This document shows, in pieces, positions 12,406-19,372 of a stretch of 38,664 bases of DNA (positions within the stretch are counted from its first letter, which is position 1; the number at the start of each line of letters is the position of its first letter). Below the pieces are notes generated by a model, which was given only the letters and a program-made list of their open reading frames with translations, ran no database searches and was not told the DNA's origin. Made by a program: the position numbers and the translations under genes. The DNA lies in IMG/VR virus record IMGVR_UViG_3300038701_002453, positions 1-38,664 of that record. One strand, written 5' to 3'. The DNA comes from a virus.

Positions 12406-12629
12406 AATACTTGCTTTTAGTTTTATTTTTAGTTTCATGTTCGGGTTCAAATGAGCATGGGGAATGTGTTGGGTTTAGTGATGGAGACAGGGATCCAAGG
12501 CTGGAATACGAGGTCAGTACACGGAACGCAATTTGGTCGTTCATTGGGGTAGAGACAATCATCGCTCCGGTTTTATGGGCTACGGACTACGCTTATTGCC
12601 CTGTTGGTTTAAAGGATGTTCATGAATAG
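12402..12629 (+). CDS. Small lipoprotein, 75 aa
   Basis: The N-terminus MKYLLLVLFLVSCSGSN is a lipoprotein signal peptide with an LVSC lipobox, so the mature protein would begin at Cys13 and be about 63 aa. Ser at +2 suggests outer-membrane sorting. The mature part has a hydrophobic stretch (AIWSFIGVETIIAPVLWATD) similar in style to small YceK/YidQ-like lipoproteins. Expressed with early or middle genes, it could block superinfection or act in lysis; neither is shown. GAGGGAGG precedes its ATG. Confidence 0.72.
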   Translation: MKYLLLVLFLVSCSGSNEHGECVGFSDGDRDPRLEYEVSTRNAIWSFIGVETIIAPVLWATDYAYCPVGLKDVHE

Positions 12630-12948
12630 CGCCTTTGATGTTTACAAGGTTGAAGACTGTGAATATGACGGCGTTTTAAAAGACCACGTGGTTAAAAAGC
12701 TATCCCTTGTTGATCAAATAGAGCCCAAGTCCAAACATGGAAAGTCGATCATGAAGTGCATGAGAGAAGGCTTGTTTTGCATCCCTGAGTACAAGTTTGT
12801 TAAGTCTGGGAAAAACAAGGGAAAAAATAAGGGCTGCGGTTGGAAGATTTGCAGAGAGATGGAAGACCTTGGCGAGTTGAGGATAGTAACAGAGAGGACA
12901 AGAGTTCCTAAGTATATTTTGAGAGAGGTTTGCGTTGACCAAGATTAA
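12622..12948 (+). CDS. Hypothetical protein, 108 aa
   Basis: ATG 12622 is preferred over an upstream in-frame codon because AAAGGA at 12611-12616 is correctly spaced. The protein has several cysteines and a Lys-Gly-rich loop (KSGKNKGKNKGCGWK) followed by a helical LGELRIVTERTRVPKYILRE. The C-terminal half could be a small winged-helix-like domain. Function unknown; its place between RusA and the zinc and HNH genes resembles the nin region of lambdoid phages. Confidence 0.68.
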   Translation: MNSAFDVYKVEDCEYDGVLKDHVVKKLSLVDQIEPKSKHGKSIMKCMREGLFCIPEYKFVKSGKNKGKNKGCGWKICREMEDLGELRIVTERTRVPKYILREVCVDQD

Positions 12949-13144
12949 GCTTTGCAAAACGTGCAGAAAACTAAAATCATTTGCAGGCTTCTCGGAGTGT
13001 GAAGATTGCCGCATTTTCGCTGAGATGACTGACGTTCTTGTGAAGGAAATGAAGCAGGAAAACGAGATGCTTGCAGATTTACCAGAGAAGAAAGGGAATC
13101 TTTCAAAGTATGAGAAGGTGTTTTTTAGAGTGAGGGTTAAATGA
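12935..13144 (+). CDS. Small zinc-motif protein, 69 aa, TTG start
   Basis: The frame opens at TTG 12935 after GAGAGG. C-K-T-C (residues 7-10) and C-E-D-C (22-25) form a four-cysteine zinc knuckle with KLKSFAGFSE between them; a charged helix follows. It may bind nucleic acid. It overlaps both neighbours. Confidence 0.65.
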   Translation: MTKIKLCKTCRKLKSFAGFSECEDCRIFAEMTDVLVKEMKQENEMLADLPEKKGNLSKYEKVFFRVRVK

Positions 13145-13494
13145 GCCACTGTTTTATCCACTACTGTAAAGGCTCAATGATCGACCGCTGCCATATTATC
13201 TCAAGAGGCGCAGGTGGCAGTGACGAGGATTGGAACATTTTAAAAATGTGTAGGCAGCATCACCGATTGCAACATGATATGGGCTGGCGGCGATTCTCGA
13301 TCAAGTTTCCCGAGATCTCAAGAGAGTTAAAGCACAGGCGTTTTGAAATCTGCCCTATTCGCAACAAATGGATCATGCCCAGAAAAGAGATAGAGAAAAA
13401 AGTCGAGGAACGCAAGGACGCAGAGATTGTTGAGTTTGTTCCCGAGGAGATAATATTACTCGAAGAATGGGAGGAAAGACTTGATAGGAGTTAG
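13141..13494 (+). CDS. HNH-family nuclease (NinG-region type)
   Basis: The 117-aa protein has an HNH motif: CHIISRGAGGSDEDWNIL holds His18 and Asn32, and CRQHHRLQH holds Cys37, His40, His41 and His45. The DRCHIISRGAGGSD block is typical of small phage HNH proteins in recombination gene clusters near RusA. The C-terminal 50 residues are charged and probably helical. It is more likely a junction- or end-processing nuclease than a homing enzyme, from its context. Confidence 0.75.
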   Translation: MSHCFIHYCKGSMIDRCHIISRGAGGSDEDWNILKMCRQHHRLQHDMGWRRFSIKFPEISRELKHRRFEICPIRNKWIMPRKEIEKKVEERKDAEIVEFVPEEIILLEEWEERLDRS

Positions 13495-13735
13495 GGATTT
13501 AGTCGAAGCCAAGGAATACAGGGAAGTGATAATCAACGAATACACGTTTAGAAACGTGCTTAACTTTGAAGACTTCGACGGGAGAAAGGTTGTCGCAACC
13601 ACTCACGAAGAGTCTGATTTCAGAGCGTTTGCATATTATCCCAATCTTGGCGAGAGAAAGGACGCTGTAACGAGAGTAATTTTAGAATATATCGAATGGA
13701 AAAGGGGAGAAGATGGAGAGGAAGAAGTCGCATGA
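13481..13735 (+). CDS. Hypothetical protein, 84 aa, TTG start
   Basis: TTG 13481 follows GGGAGGAAAG at 13470-13479, which is strong enough to accept the weak codon. The product is acidic (VIINEYTFRNVLNFEDFDGR, then ATTHEESDFRAF) with no known motif. It overlaps the HNH gene by 14 bases and the next gene by 23. Confidence 0.62.
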   Translation: MIGVRDLVEAKEYREVIINEYTFRNVLNFEDFDGRKVVATTHEESDFRAFAYYPNLGERKDAVTRVILEYIEWKRGEDGEEEVA

Positions 13736-14084
13736 TAGTAAGTCATTAAAAGAAAAGCTTGCTAACGCTCATTTAGTAATTGGCGAGCTGGAAAAAAGAA
13801 ACGAGGAACTTGAAGCTCAGATAGAAGATAAAAAGCACGACGTGGAACTTGAAAAGATCAAGGCACGGTTAGCGGAAGTTTTTGAATCGGAAGATCAAGC
13901 CGAGGTCATGGCGAATTTTCTCATTCACAGAAACAACTTGCTAGACAACTTTAGGCTCGCATATATGGCTGAAATGGAGCTTTTGCCTAGTCAGGTTAAA
14001 TTGGTGCAACGAGAAAACGAACACGGTGAAATAGAGCTGTTTTTTGATAAGAATAGCAAAATTATAACTGAGATAAGGGGGTAG
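13713..14084 (+). CDS. Coiled-coil hypothetical protein, 123 aa
   Basis: Residues about 5-55 are a long charged coiled coil (LKEKLANAHLVIGELEKRNE onward), followed by a helical, more globular part (FESEDQAEVMANFLIHRNNL) and a beta-like tail. Function unknown. ATG 13713 follows GGGGAGA. Confidence 0.7.
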   Translation: MERKKSHDSKSLKEKLANAHLVIGELEKRNEELEAQIEDKKHDVELEKIKARLAEVFESEDQAEVMANFLIHRNNLLDNFRLAYMAEMELLPSQVKLVQRENEHGEIELFFDKNSKIITEIRG

Positions 14085-14086
14085 TC

Positions 14087-14317
14087 GTGGAGAAGGAAAG
14101 CAAGAGATTACTGACCCAAACCCTTGAGTATGTGGACGGTGCGGGAGACATATCCCTTGATATTTTGAATGGATATATAAACGAAAACTTAAACAACTTT
14201 GACGTTTCCGAATTGGTTAAACTCAACGCTTATATCACCGCTATTTCACAGGTTATGAAAGGTGTGATTGATAGAGAGTCAGTGGCTGAGGGTAAAAGAA
14301 TTAAGGAGGCAAGATGA
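14087..14317 (+). CDS. Hypothetical helical protein, 76 aa, GTG start
   Basis: GTG 14087 follows AAGGGGG at 14077-14083. The product is predicted to be all-helical (SLDILNGYINENLNNFDVSE, then LVKLNAYITAISQVMKGVID). No family recognised. Its stop overlaps ATG 14314. Confidence 0.66.
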   Translation: MEKESKRLLTQTLEYVDGAGDISLDILNGYINENLNNFDVSELVKLNAYITAISQVMKGVIDRESVAEGKRIKEAR

Positions 14318-14583
14318 GCAACCACCAAGAAGCCCTAGAAAAGCAAAACAAGTATCTACTTGCCGAAAACACTAAACTCCACGCTGAGGTTAATCACTGG
14401 AAGAACTACGCTGTGGAGTTTGAAAAGAAGGCTCTGGTTAAGCTGCAAAAGCTTACAGAGGGCGCGAATAAGCATCAAAAAAAGCTTGCTAAGGAAATGG
14501 TTGAACAGAAATTAATAGGGAAGAAAAGCCCTGTGTATAAAGTATTGGTGGAGAAGCTGCCGTTTAAGATAAAAATAGGTTAA
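14314..14583 (+). CDS. Coiled-coil hypothetical protein, 89 aa
   Basis: A basic protein with an N-terminal coiled coil (NKYLLAENTKLHAEVNHWKN) and a Lys-rich C-terminal half. AAGGAGG at 14304-14310 is a strong ribosome-binding site. Function unknown. Confidence 0.68.
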   Translation: MSNHQEALEKQNKYLLAENTKLHAEVNHWKNYAVEFEKKALVKLQKLTEGANKHQKKLAKEMVEQKLIGKKSPVYKVLVEKLPFKIKIG

Positions 14584-14598
14584 GCAAAGGGAGTAAGC

Positions 14599-14835
14599 AT
14601 GGAGATAGAACAGTTAAAACTAATAGTAGAACTACTAAAAGGAGTAACCAACGGAGCGCTGGCAGGGGCAATCCTATACCTAGTCCTTCCGGTAATTCAA
14701 GCAGTAATTAAATGGGGGTTAATGACTTTTGTAATTCTAAAAATCGGTAAACTTATTAGTGATTTTCAGACCAAGAAAATTGAGAAGATAAACAAATTAG
14801 CAGATGAGGTGATCATTGTTGCGAACGAAAAATAG
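14599..14835 (+). CDS. Small membrane protein, 78 aa
   Basis: One long or two closely spaced hydrophobic segments (GALAGAILYLVLPVIQAVIK, then GLMTFVILKIGKLI) precede a charged C-terminal helix. It resembles small phage membrane proteins of unknown role and could be a second holin-like protein, though it lies far from the lysis genes. AAAGGGAG at 14586-14593 is the ribosome-binding site. Confidence 0.65.
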   Translation: MEIEQLKLIVELLKGVTNGALAGAILYLVLPVIQAVIKWGLMTFVILKIGKLISDFQTKKIEKINKLADEVIIVANEK

Positions 14836-15031
14836 ATACAAGATCAAATTGCTTAAAAGCGGAGAATACACAGCTAGGCTTAAATGGACATTTTTATACT
14901 TAAATAGGGATGGAAACCTTGGGCTTCCTGCTTATGGGCAAGAGATGGAGTTGAGAAGGATTTTAAGTTTTTTTGATAAAAGAGTTTCAGTGTACGGTTA
15001 TAACAAATCAATCAAAAGAGTAAAGCTTTAA
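14816..15031 (+). CDS. Basic hypothetical protein, 71 aa, TTG start
   Basis: TTG 14816 lies within the previous gene (20-base overlap) after GATGAGGTG. The protein is very basic (RTKNRYKIKLLKSGEYTARL) with a short aromatic segment. No family recognised. The start is the weakest part of the call. Confidence 0.58.
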   Translation: MLRTKNRYKIKLLKSGEYTARLKWTFLYLNRDGNLGLPAYGQEMELRRILSFFDKRVSVYGYNKSIKRVKL

Positions 15032-15042
15032 AAGGAGTAAGT

Positions 15043-15363
15043 ATGAATATTGAATTCAAGAGTGCCAGAGAAGAGATTGAGAGAAGTGTTAAGGCAGCTG
15101 CTATTGCAGTTGTTTGTGAGATGGATTTTAAAGAGCTGATCAACAAAGAGATTGAGGAAATGAAAAAAGACTACAGAGGTGATAACTTGGGATGGATTAT
15201 TAGAGATGAAACAAAAAAGGCAGTCAGGGAGTCAGTGAGAGGTGAAGTTCTAAAGATCGTAAAAGATAAAAAGAGAATTGCCGATGTGTCGCAGTCTGTA
15301 GAGGACGCATTTCAGGACGCAGTAGATATAACAGTTGGAAGATTATCAAGGAGTGGAAAATGA
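15043..15363 (+). CDS. Hypothetical helical protein, 106 aa
   Basis: A charged helical protein (EFKSAREEIERSVKAAAIAV, then DRTKKAV-like and LKIVKDKKRIADVSQSVEDA) with no catalytic motif. AAAGGAG at 15031-15037 precedes the ATG. It could be a small scaffold or adaptor; nothing identifies a partner. Confidence 0.68.
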   Translation: MNIEFKSAREEIERSVKAAAIAVVCEMDFKELINKEIEEMKKDYRGDNLGWIIRDETKKAVRESVRGEVLKIVKDKKRIADVSQSVEDAFQDAVDITVGRLSRSGK

Positions 15364-15536
15364 ATATTTGTTTTGTGATTTTATTAGCAATGGAGGTTCT
15401 AGGACTTGGAATAGTTTTAGCCAGACATGGACAACGCAGAGAAAACTATAGCTTTTGGGTTACTTTCACATCGTCCGCGTTAATATGGGCTTTGTATTGG
15501 GGAGCTGGGTTCTTTGACTTGCTTATTGTAAATTAA
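15360..15536 (+). CDS. Two-span membrane protein, 58 aa
   Basis: ATG 15360 overlaps the previous TGA. The protein has two hydrophobic segments (about residues 3-21 and 33-57) around a short polar loop containing ARHGQRRENYSFW. The pattern LGxGIxLAxHGxxRExYxFW followed by an aromatic second span recurs in small phage membrane proteins of unknown function. Both ends are probably outside the cytoplasm or both inside. Confidence 0.7.
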   Translation: MNICFVILLAMEVLGLGIVLARHGQRRENYSFWVTFTSSALIWALYWGAGFFDLLIVN

Positions 15537-15549
15537 GAGAGGTTTAATA

Positions 15550-15864
15550 ATGAAAATATCGGAAGCATTTAAGGTTATTGAAGACGGGGGAAAGATTGAG
15601 GTTATCAGGTGGGACATAAGAGTGCTTTTAGTTGTCGCCACAACAGAAGAATGTCTAATGAAGGCTATTCTTAAATACAGAGATGAGGGGGTAGGAGTGA
15701 TATTAATGAAGCCCGTTGAGAGGAAAAAATTCTCCTTTTTTGAGATACAAAAAGCACTTCTAAAGTCTCTTCCTCAATGGACTTACTATGAAAAGAACTT
15801 CCCGCCTGTGAATACAGGGCTAGACATGGAAGGTTTTAAAAAAGAACTCGGGTTCAAGGAGTAG
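15550..15864 (+). CDS. Hypothetical protein, 104 aa
   Basis: The N-terminus, KISEAFKVIEDGGKIEVIRWD, resembles the start of small phage DUF2829-like proteins (K-I-S-E-A-L-x-x-x-x-x-G-K-x-I-x-R-x-x-W), but the rest is not a clear match. The C-terminal part (FSFFEIQKALLKSLPQWTYY) is helical. AGAGAGGT precedes the ATG. Function unknown. Confidence 0.65.
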   Translation: MKISEAFKVIEDGGKIEVIRWDIRVLLVVATTEECLMKAILKYRDEGVGVILMKPVERKKFSFFEIQKALLKSLPQWTYYEKNFPPVNTGLDMEGFKKELGFKE

Positions 15865-15866
15865 GG

Positions 15867-16181
15867 GTGATTAATATTTCAAAAGGTGATGTTTTTACAG
15901 TGTCTAAAGGTATTTATTCAGCATTCAGAGTGGTTGGAATCTACATTGCGCTAAAAGACTTTGACTTGGCGTTTACGCAAAGAGAGTTCGAGGCGTGCGC
16001 TTCACCCCGTCGCCGCACGAGCAGGGGTAGCTTCTTGAATTACTTGATAAACCACAACTTTGTAAACCTAATCTCAGGAGGCGATTTATATCTTGGAGAG
16101 CGTTCCTTGGAGGCAGTTTACTTGAAAGATGCGTGGCATGGCTTTGATGATAATTTTGCACCTAAAGAGACGGAGAAATGA
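15867..16181 (+). CDS. Hypothetical protein, 104 aa, GTG start
   Basis: GTG 15867 follows AAGGAG at 15856-15861 two bases after the previous stop. The sequence has a basic loop (CASPRRRTSRGSF) and a beta-like N-terminus. No family recognised. Its stop overlaps ATG 16178. Confidence 0.65.
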   Translation: MINISKGDVFTVSKGIYSAFRVVGIYIALKDFDLAFTQREFEACASPRRRTSRGSFLNYLINHNFVNLISGGDLYLGERSLEAVYLKDAWHGFDDNFAPKETEK

Positions 16182-16414
16182 GCGATTTAAAAGGTCTTTC
16201 AGTGGATGCGGTGGTTTATGATGAATATACGGATGAGTCGATAACCTTTGAGCCTATGTGGAACTTGCGTTTTTCAGAAGTGACAAACCAAGGCTTCGAA
16301 TGTGACGAACTTTATATTCCACCAAGCGCGAGGAAAAAGCTTTCGGCTCAACTGGGGTTTAAGAGAAAAGATAGCTTGAGCTTGAAGTCGTTTTTAAAGA
16401 GGGTTAAGAAATGA
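16178..16414 (+). CDS. Hypothetical protein, 78 aa, ending in LxLKxFxKR motif
   Basis: A small acidic protein with a basic tail, LSLKSFLKRVKK. The same short motif ends the next gene (LTLKQFVKRLRK) and begins the third (LNLKQFFKRYVK), so these three genes share a movable piece of sequence at their junctions. Function unknown. Confidence 0.68.
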   Translation: MSDLKGLSVDAVVYDEYTDESITFEPMWNLRFSEVTNQGFECDELYIPPSARKKLSAQLGFKRKDSLSLKSFLKRVKK

Positions 16415-16629
16415 GCAACGATTTAATAAGGTACGGATTTCACGACCTTCCAAAAAGTAAAAATGGAGTAAAAGCAGCTGCTGACCTTGCCCTCACAGTG
16501 GAATGCGAGTTGATTGTTTTTTCTCCCAAGGTTAGCCGGGTAATAGACCATTTATTCTCGGGAAAGCCTTTTCCTGTTTATAGAAACACCCTTACCTTGA
16601 AGCAGTTTGTTAAAAGGTTAAGAAAATGA
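16411..16629 (+). CDS. Hypothetical protein, 72 aa, ending in LxLKxFxKR motif
   Basis: A small protein (GVKAAADLALTVECELIVFS) with tail LTLKQFVKRLRK. The 16381-16419 and 16596-16634 junctions are close in DNA as well as in protein. The stop overlaps ATG 16626. Confidence 0.68.
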   Translation: MSNDLIRYGFHDLPKSKNGVKAAADLALTVECELIVFSPKVSRVIDHLFSGKPFPVYRNTLTLKQFVKRLRK

Positions 16630-16778
16630 GCAACACTTTAAATCTAAAGCAGTTTTTTAAGCGATACGTTAAGGTAAAGAAGCCTTTACTTAAAACAGAA
16701 GCGACTGCCATTTCTGGTAGAAGATATCTTGACTCTTTAAGGGTCACTTTTAGAGGTAGGGTTATTAGCTTTGACTGA
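16626..16778 (+). CDS. Basic hypothetical protein, 50 aa
   Basis: ATG 16626 overlaps the previous TGA, with AAAAGGTTAAG upstream. The peptide is very basic and begins MSNTLNLKQFFKRYVK, carrying the shared motif at its N-terminus instead of its C-terminus. It may be the truncated last member of the group. It is the last gene before the late promoter. Confidence 0.6.
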   Translation: MSNTLNLKQFFKRYVKVKKPLLKTEATAISGRRYLDSLRVTFRGRVISFD

Positions 16779-16800
16779 TAGCCCAAACGGTGTTTTTTGT

Positions 16801-16829
16801 TTTACCCAGATAAATTAACTTAATATAAT
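16801..16829 (+). promoter_or_regulatory. Probable late promoter (pR'-like)
   Basis: TTTACC at 16801-16806 and a perfect TATAAT at 16824-16829 are 17 bp apart. The predicted start is near 16836. It is the best promoter in front of the head genes, and a strong terminator lies only about 80 nt downstream, as in lambda pR'-tR'. Confidence 0.65.
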
Positions 16830-16835
16830 TAAAAC

Positions 16836-16916
16836 TCGCCTCCTGCGGGTGAACTCCTTTAAGCGTGTTGGTAGCTTACTATTTAAGCCCTCGTATTAAT
16901 TTACGGGGGCTTTTTT
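16836..16916 (+). ncRNA. Predicted ~80-nt terminated leader RNA
   Basis: A transcript from the 16801-16829 promoter would end at the terminator 16886-16916. It contains a small stem near its 5' end (ACTCGC with GCGGGT, about 16834-16850, one wobble) and no reading frame of note. In lambda the equivalent 6S RNA is made until Q permits readthrough into the late genes. The RNA is inferred from its two ends only. Confidence 0.5.
16886..16916 (+). terminator. Strong intrinsic terminator before the late operon
   Basis: AGCCCTCGTA at 16886-16895 pairs with TACGGGGGCT at 16902-16911 (10 bp, one U-G) around TTAATT, followed by a T-run to 16916. Confidence 0.88.
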
Positions 16917-17115
16917 GTTTACGCGGCATAGTTCGACTTGCTAGTATAAGGCAATGCAAATGATCTAAGTCCTGGTTGCGCTTCTTGCAGCCGGGATATT
17001 ATCTCAAAAAATTAATTTGGTTTACGCACGCATCAATCCAACTCAGAATTGAATAAAGAGGAACACGAAGCTCCTCGTAAGGCCTTACATTTTTAGTCAA
17101 ATAACAGGAGTGGTT
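16917..17115 (+). other. Structured late leader without a gene
   Basis: About 200 bp with no convincing reading frame. It holds an 11-bp hairpin (16969-16979 with 16987-16997, three wobbles, 7-nt loop), two mutually exclusive small stems at 17058-17078, and a perfect 12-bp palindrome GTAAGGCCTTAC at 17077-17088 just before the small terminase. A weak second promoter is possible (TTTACG 16918-16923, TAGTAT 16942-16947, 18 bp apart). Terminase recognition sites commonly lie near here, but none can be assigned. Confidence 0.5.
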
Positions 17116-17541
17116 ATGGGCGCAGGCAGACCTACAAAGTACAAGAAAGAGTATTGTGAATTGATTATTGAACACATGGCACAGGGGCTTAGCAAGATGT
17201 CATTTGCGGCTGTTGTTGGTTGTGGAGTTAGAACTATATACGAGTGGGAAGAAGCCCATGAGGAATTTTCGCACGCTATTAAGGAAGGTGAAGCACTTTC
17301 TATGATGCACTTTGAGAAAGTTATTCAGTCGCACAGGCTTGGAACGCCCTTGATAGAAGGGCTTGACCTTGAAAACTCCAAGCCTAGTTGTGCAATATTC
17401 CCGCTCAAGACACGACATCATAAATACTACGGTGATAAGTCCAAGGTTGATTTAAGCAATGAAGACGGCTCTATGAAGCCTGCTCAGGTGACTATAACTA
17501 TTCCTTCTAATGGGAAAGAGGTTAAGGAAGATGAGAACTAG
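17116..17541 (+). CDS. terS: Terminase small subunit
   Basis: The 141-aa protein begins GAGRPTKYKKEYCELIIEHM, the hallmark of many phage small terminases, followed by a helix-turn-helix (GLSKMSFAAVVGCGVRTIYE, then WEEAHEEF). The remainder (AIKEGEALSMMHFEKVIQ) is the usual helical oligomerisation region. It should bind the packaging site and recruit the large subunit. ATG 17116 is used because AGGAG at 17106-17110 is five bases upstream; a GTG at 17110 overlaps that site. Confidence 0.85.
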   Translation: MGAGRPTKYKKEYCELIIEHMAQGLSKMSFAAVVGCGVRTIYEWEEAHEEFSHAIKEGEALSMMHFEKVIQSHRLGTPLIEGLDLENSKPSCAIFPLKTRHHKYYGDKSKVDLSNEDGSMKPAQVTITIPSNGKEVKEDEN

Positions 17542-17749
17542 CAAGATTAAGTATGAAGTAAAGATTTTGCCTAAGGATCACGGCAATCAGTCTATGGATG
17601 ATATTCCTTGGCGAGAGTGTTCCTATTTGCCAGAGATAGAAGATGGTTTTTTGCATATGCCTGTTTACGCAAAAGGGGAGCTTCCCAATATTGTATGTGT
17701 AAACCTAGACGAGATCTCTTGCTATCAGTATAGGGCTGTCTATGAGTAA
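17531..17749 (+). CDS. Hypothetical protein, 72 aa, between terminase genes
   Basis: ATG 17531 after AAGGAAG gives a small beta-rich protein (TSKIKYEVKILPKDHGNQSM, then WRECSYLP). It overlaps the small terminase by 11 bases and the next gene by 8. No family recognised. Small genes between terS and terL are common and mostly of unknown role. Confidence 0.66.
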   Translation: MRTSKIKYEVKILPKDHGNQSMDDIPWRECSYLPEIEDGFLHMPVYAKGELPNIVCVNLDEISCYQYRAVYE

Positions 17750-17930
17750 CTCAGGCACACTAATGACCACAGTCAAAGTCAATAAAGATTGGGTTGTCTA
17801 TGAACTCCCAGATGGTCGAGAGATCAGGGTAATGGTTGTCAGAAGCAATGGAAAGATAAGGCTTAAAAGTGAAGCTCCTAGAGATATTAATATAACCGCT
17901 GAGCTTGATGAGAGTTTTGGCAATAGATAA
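17742..17930 (+). CDS. CsrA/RsmA-like small protein, 62 aa
   Basis: Residues 25-55 (GREIRVMVVRSNGKIRLKSE, then APRDINITAEL) follow the CsrA core pattern G-x-x-I-x-V-x-V ... G-x-[VI]-R-[IL]-x-x-x-A-P-[KR]-[DE]-[VI]-x-[VI]-x-x-E. CsrA dimers bind GGA motifs in mRNA leaders and control translation. The N-terminal L-x-L-[ST]-R-[KR] strand is not recognisable, and the usual RNA-contacting Arg of the HREE motif is Thr-Ala here, so RNA binding may be altered. It overlaps the large terminase start by one base. It could regulate late mRNAs or bind host CsrA targets. Confidence 0.5.
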   Translation: MSNSGTLMTTVKVNKDWVVYELPDGREIRVMVVRSNGKIRLKSEAPRDINITAELDESFGNR

Positions 17931-19372
17931 TGGAAATCAAGCCACAAGAAGGCCCGCAATCTGAGTTCCTAGCATCTAAGGCTGATATTGCGATTTATGG
18001 CGGGAGCGCTGGTGGAGGTAAGACCTTTGGAATGCTCATAGACCCTCTAAGACATATCCAGTCATGCCCTAATGGCGGTGCGGTTTATTTCAGAAGAACA
18101 ACAACTAATATTACAAACGAAGGTGGTCTTTGGGATAACGCTGTAGAGCTGTACTCAAAGGTCGGGGCAAAATCGAGAGAGGGTAATAAGTTAGATATTA
18201 CTTTTCCTCATCCGACCAAACCTAAAGGTAAGGGATTTAAAATAACCTTCGCTCACTTGCAACATGAAAAAGACAAGTTTGGCTATCAAGGTGCGCAGAT
18301 TCCAATATTGTACTTTGACGAGCTTACTCATTTTACACGAACACAGTTTTTCTATCTCCAATCGCGAAATAGATCGGTGTGCGGTATCACTCCATACACC
18401 AGAGCGACATGCAACCCTGAGAAGAATTCTTGGGTAAGAGATTTCATTGATTGGTGGATTGATGAAGATGGGTGGGCAATTCCTGAGCGTTCAGGTGTTC
18501 TTAGATGGTTGATTGTTTATGAGGATAAAGATCATTGGTTTGATACTAGAGAAGAAGCTGTGCAGGCGTTTGCGCATCTTAAAATGCAACCTATCAGCGT
18601 GACGTTTATCCTTTCAAGGCTAAAGGATAATAAAATCCTCAACGAAAAAGACCCAAGTTATAGAGCTAAGTTAATGTCGATGAATAAAGTCGACAGGATG
18701 AAGTTATTAGGCGACGAGGAAAAAGGCGGTAATTGGAATATCGTTCCAAGTGCAGGGATGTATTTTAAAAAGCATTACTTTGAAGAGCTGGACACACTTC
18801 CAGTATTCACAGAAGTAGTTAGGTTCTGGGATAGAGCGGCTACCGAGTGGAAGGAAGGGGATTCAGGGGATCCCGATTATACAGTTGGTTTCAAAATGGG
18901 GAAAACCAGATCAGGTGAGTTTTATATACTTGATATTATTAGAGAAAGATTAAGTGCAGGGAAAGTAGACCAGTTAATCCTCAATACTGCAAAACAAGAC
19001 GGGCAAGGTGTTGTCGTCGGTATCTTTCAAGACCCAGGAGGAGCAGGGAAAAACGAAGCCGAGGCAATGGTTAAAATGCTTGCCGGTTTTCAAGTCTACG
19101 TCGACAAAGTCACTAAAGATAAAATAACTCTCGCTAAAACATTCAGCTCGCAGTCAGAGCATGGAAACGTGAAAATGTACGCTTTCTGTCGCAAGAAAGA
19201 GGACTTCTATGCAGAAGCAGAAAACTTCCCAGACGATAATCACGACGACATTATTGACGGCGGCTCAGGTGCGTTCAACTACCTCAATAGAGACAATATA
19301 GGAGCGTTCACGGCTGACTACATCCAAGAGTCACGTGACGAGTCAGCTCCAAGGTACGCGGATACGTGGTGA
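17930..19372 (+). CDS. terL: Terminase large subunit
   Basis: The 480-aa protein is the packaging motor. The ATPase has Walker A GGSAGGGKT (residues 24-32) and Walker B ILYFDE (Asp130, Glu131). The C-terminal RNase H-like nuclease includes RFWDRAA with Asp301, an aspartate in IFQDPGG (about 365), and NFPDDNHDDIIDGGSGAFNY (about 430-450). Length and domain order are normal. It translocates DNA into the prohead at the portal and cuts concatemers with the small subunit. Confidence 0.95.
   Translation: MEIKPQEGPQSEFLASKADIAIYGGSAGGGKTFGMLIDPLRHIQSCPNGGAVYFRRTTTNITNEGGLWDNAVELYSKVGAKSREGNKLDITFPHPTKPKGKGFKITFAHLQHEKDKFGYQGAQIPILYFDELTHFTRTQFFYLQSRNRSVCGITPYTRATCNPEKNSWVRDFIDWWIDEDGWAIPERSGVLRWLIVYEDKDHWFDTREEAVQAFAHLKMQPISVTFILSRLKDNKILNEKDPSYRAKLMSMNKVDRMKLLGDEEKGGNWNIVPSAGMYFKKHYFEELDTLPVFTEVVRFWDRAATEWKEGDSGDPDYTVGFKMGKTRSGEFYILDIIRERLSAGKVDQLILNTAKQDGQGVVVGIFQDPGGAGKNEAEAMVKMLAGFQVYVDKVTKDKITLAKTFSSQSEHGNVKMYAFCRKKEDFYAEAENFPDDNHDDIIDGGSGAFNYLNRDNIGAFTADYIQESRDESAPRYADTW

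Noticed and set aside
12700-13161. A 153-aa minus-strand reading frame across three small genes
   Set aside because: The plus-strand genes here have ribosome-binding sites, coupling and zinc/HNH motifs; the minus frame has none of these.
14599-14835. The main holin
   Set aside because: It has suitable hydrophobic segments but lies in the early/middle array; the protein directly after the amidase (34551) is the better candidate.
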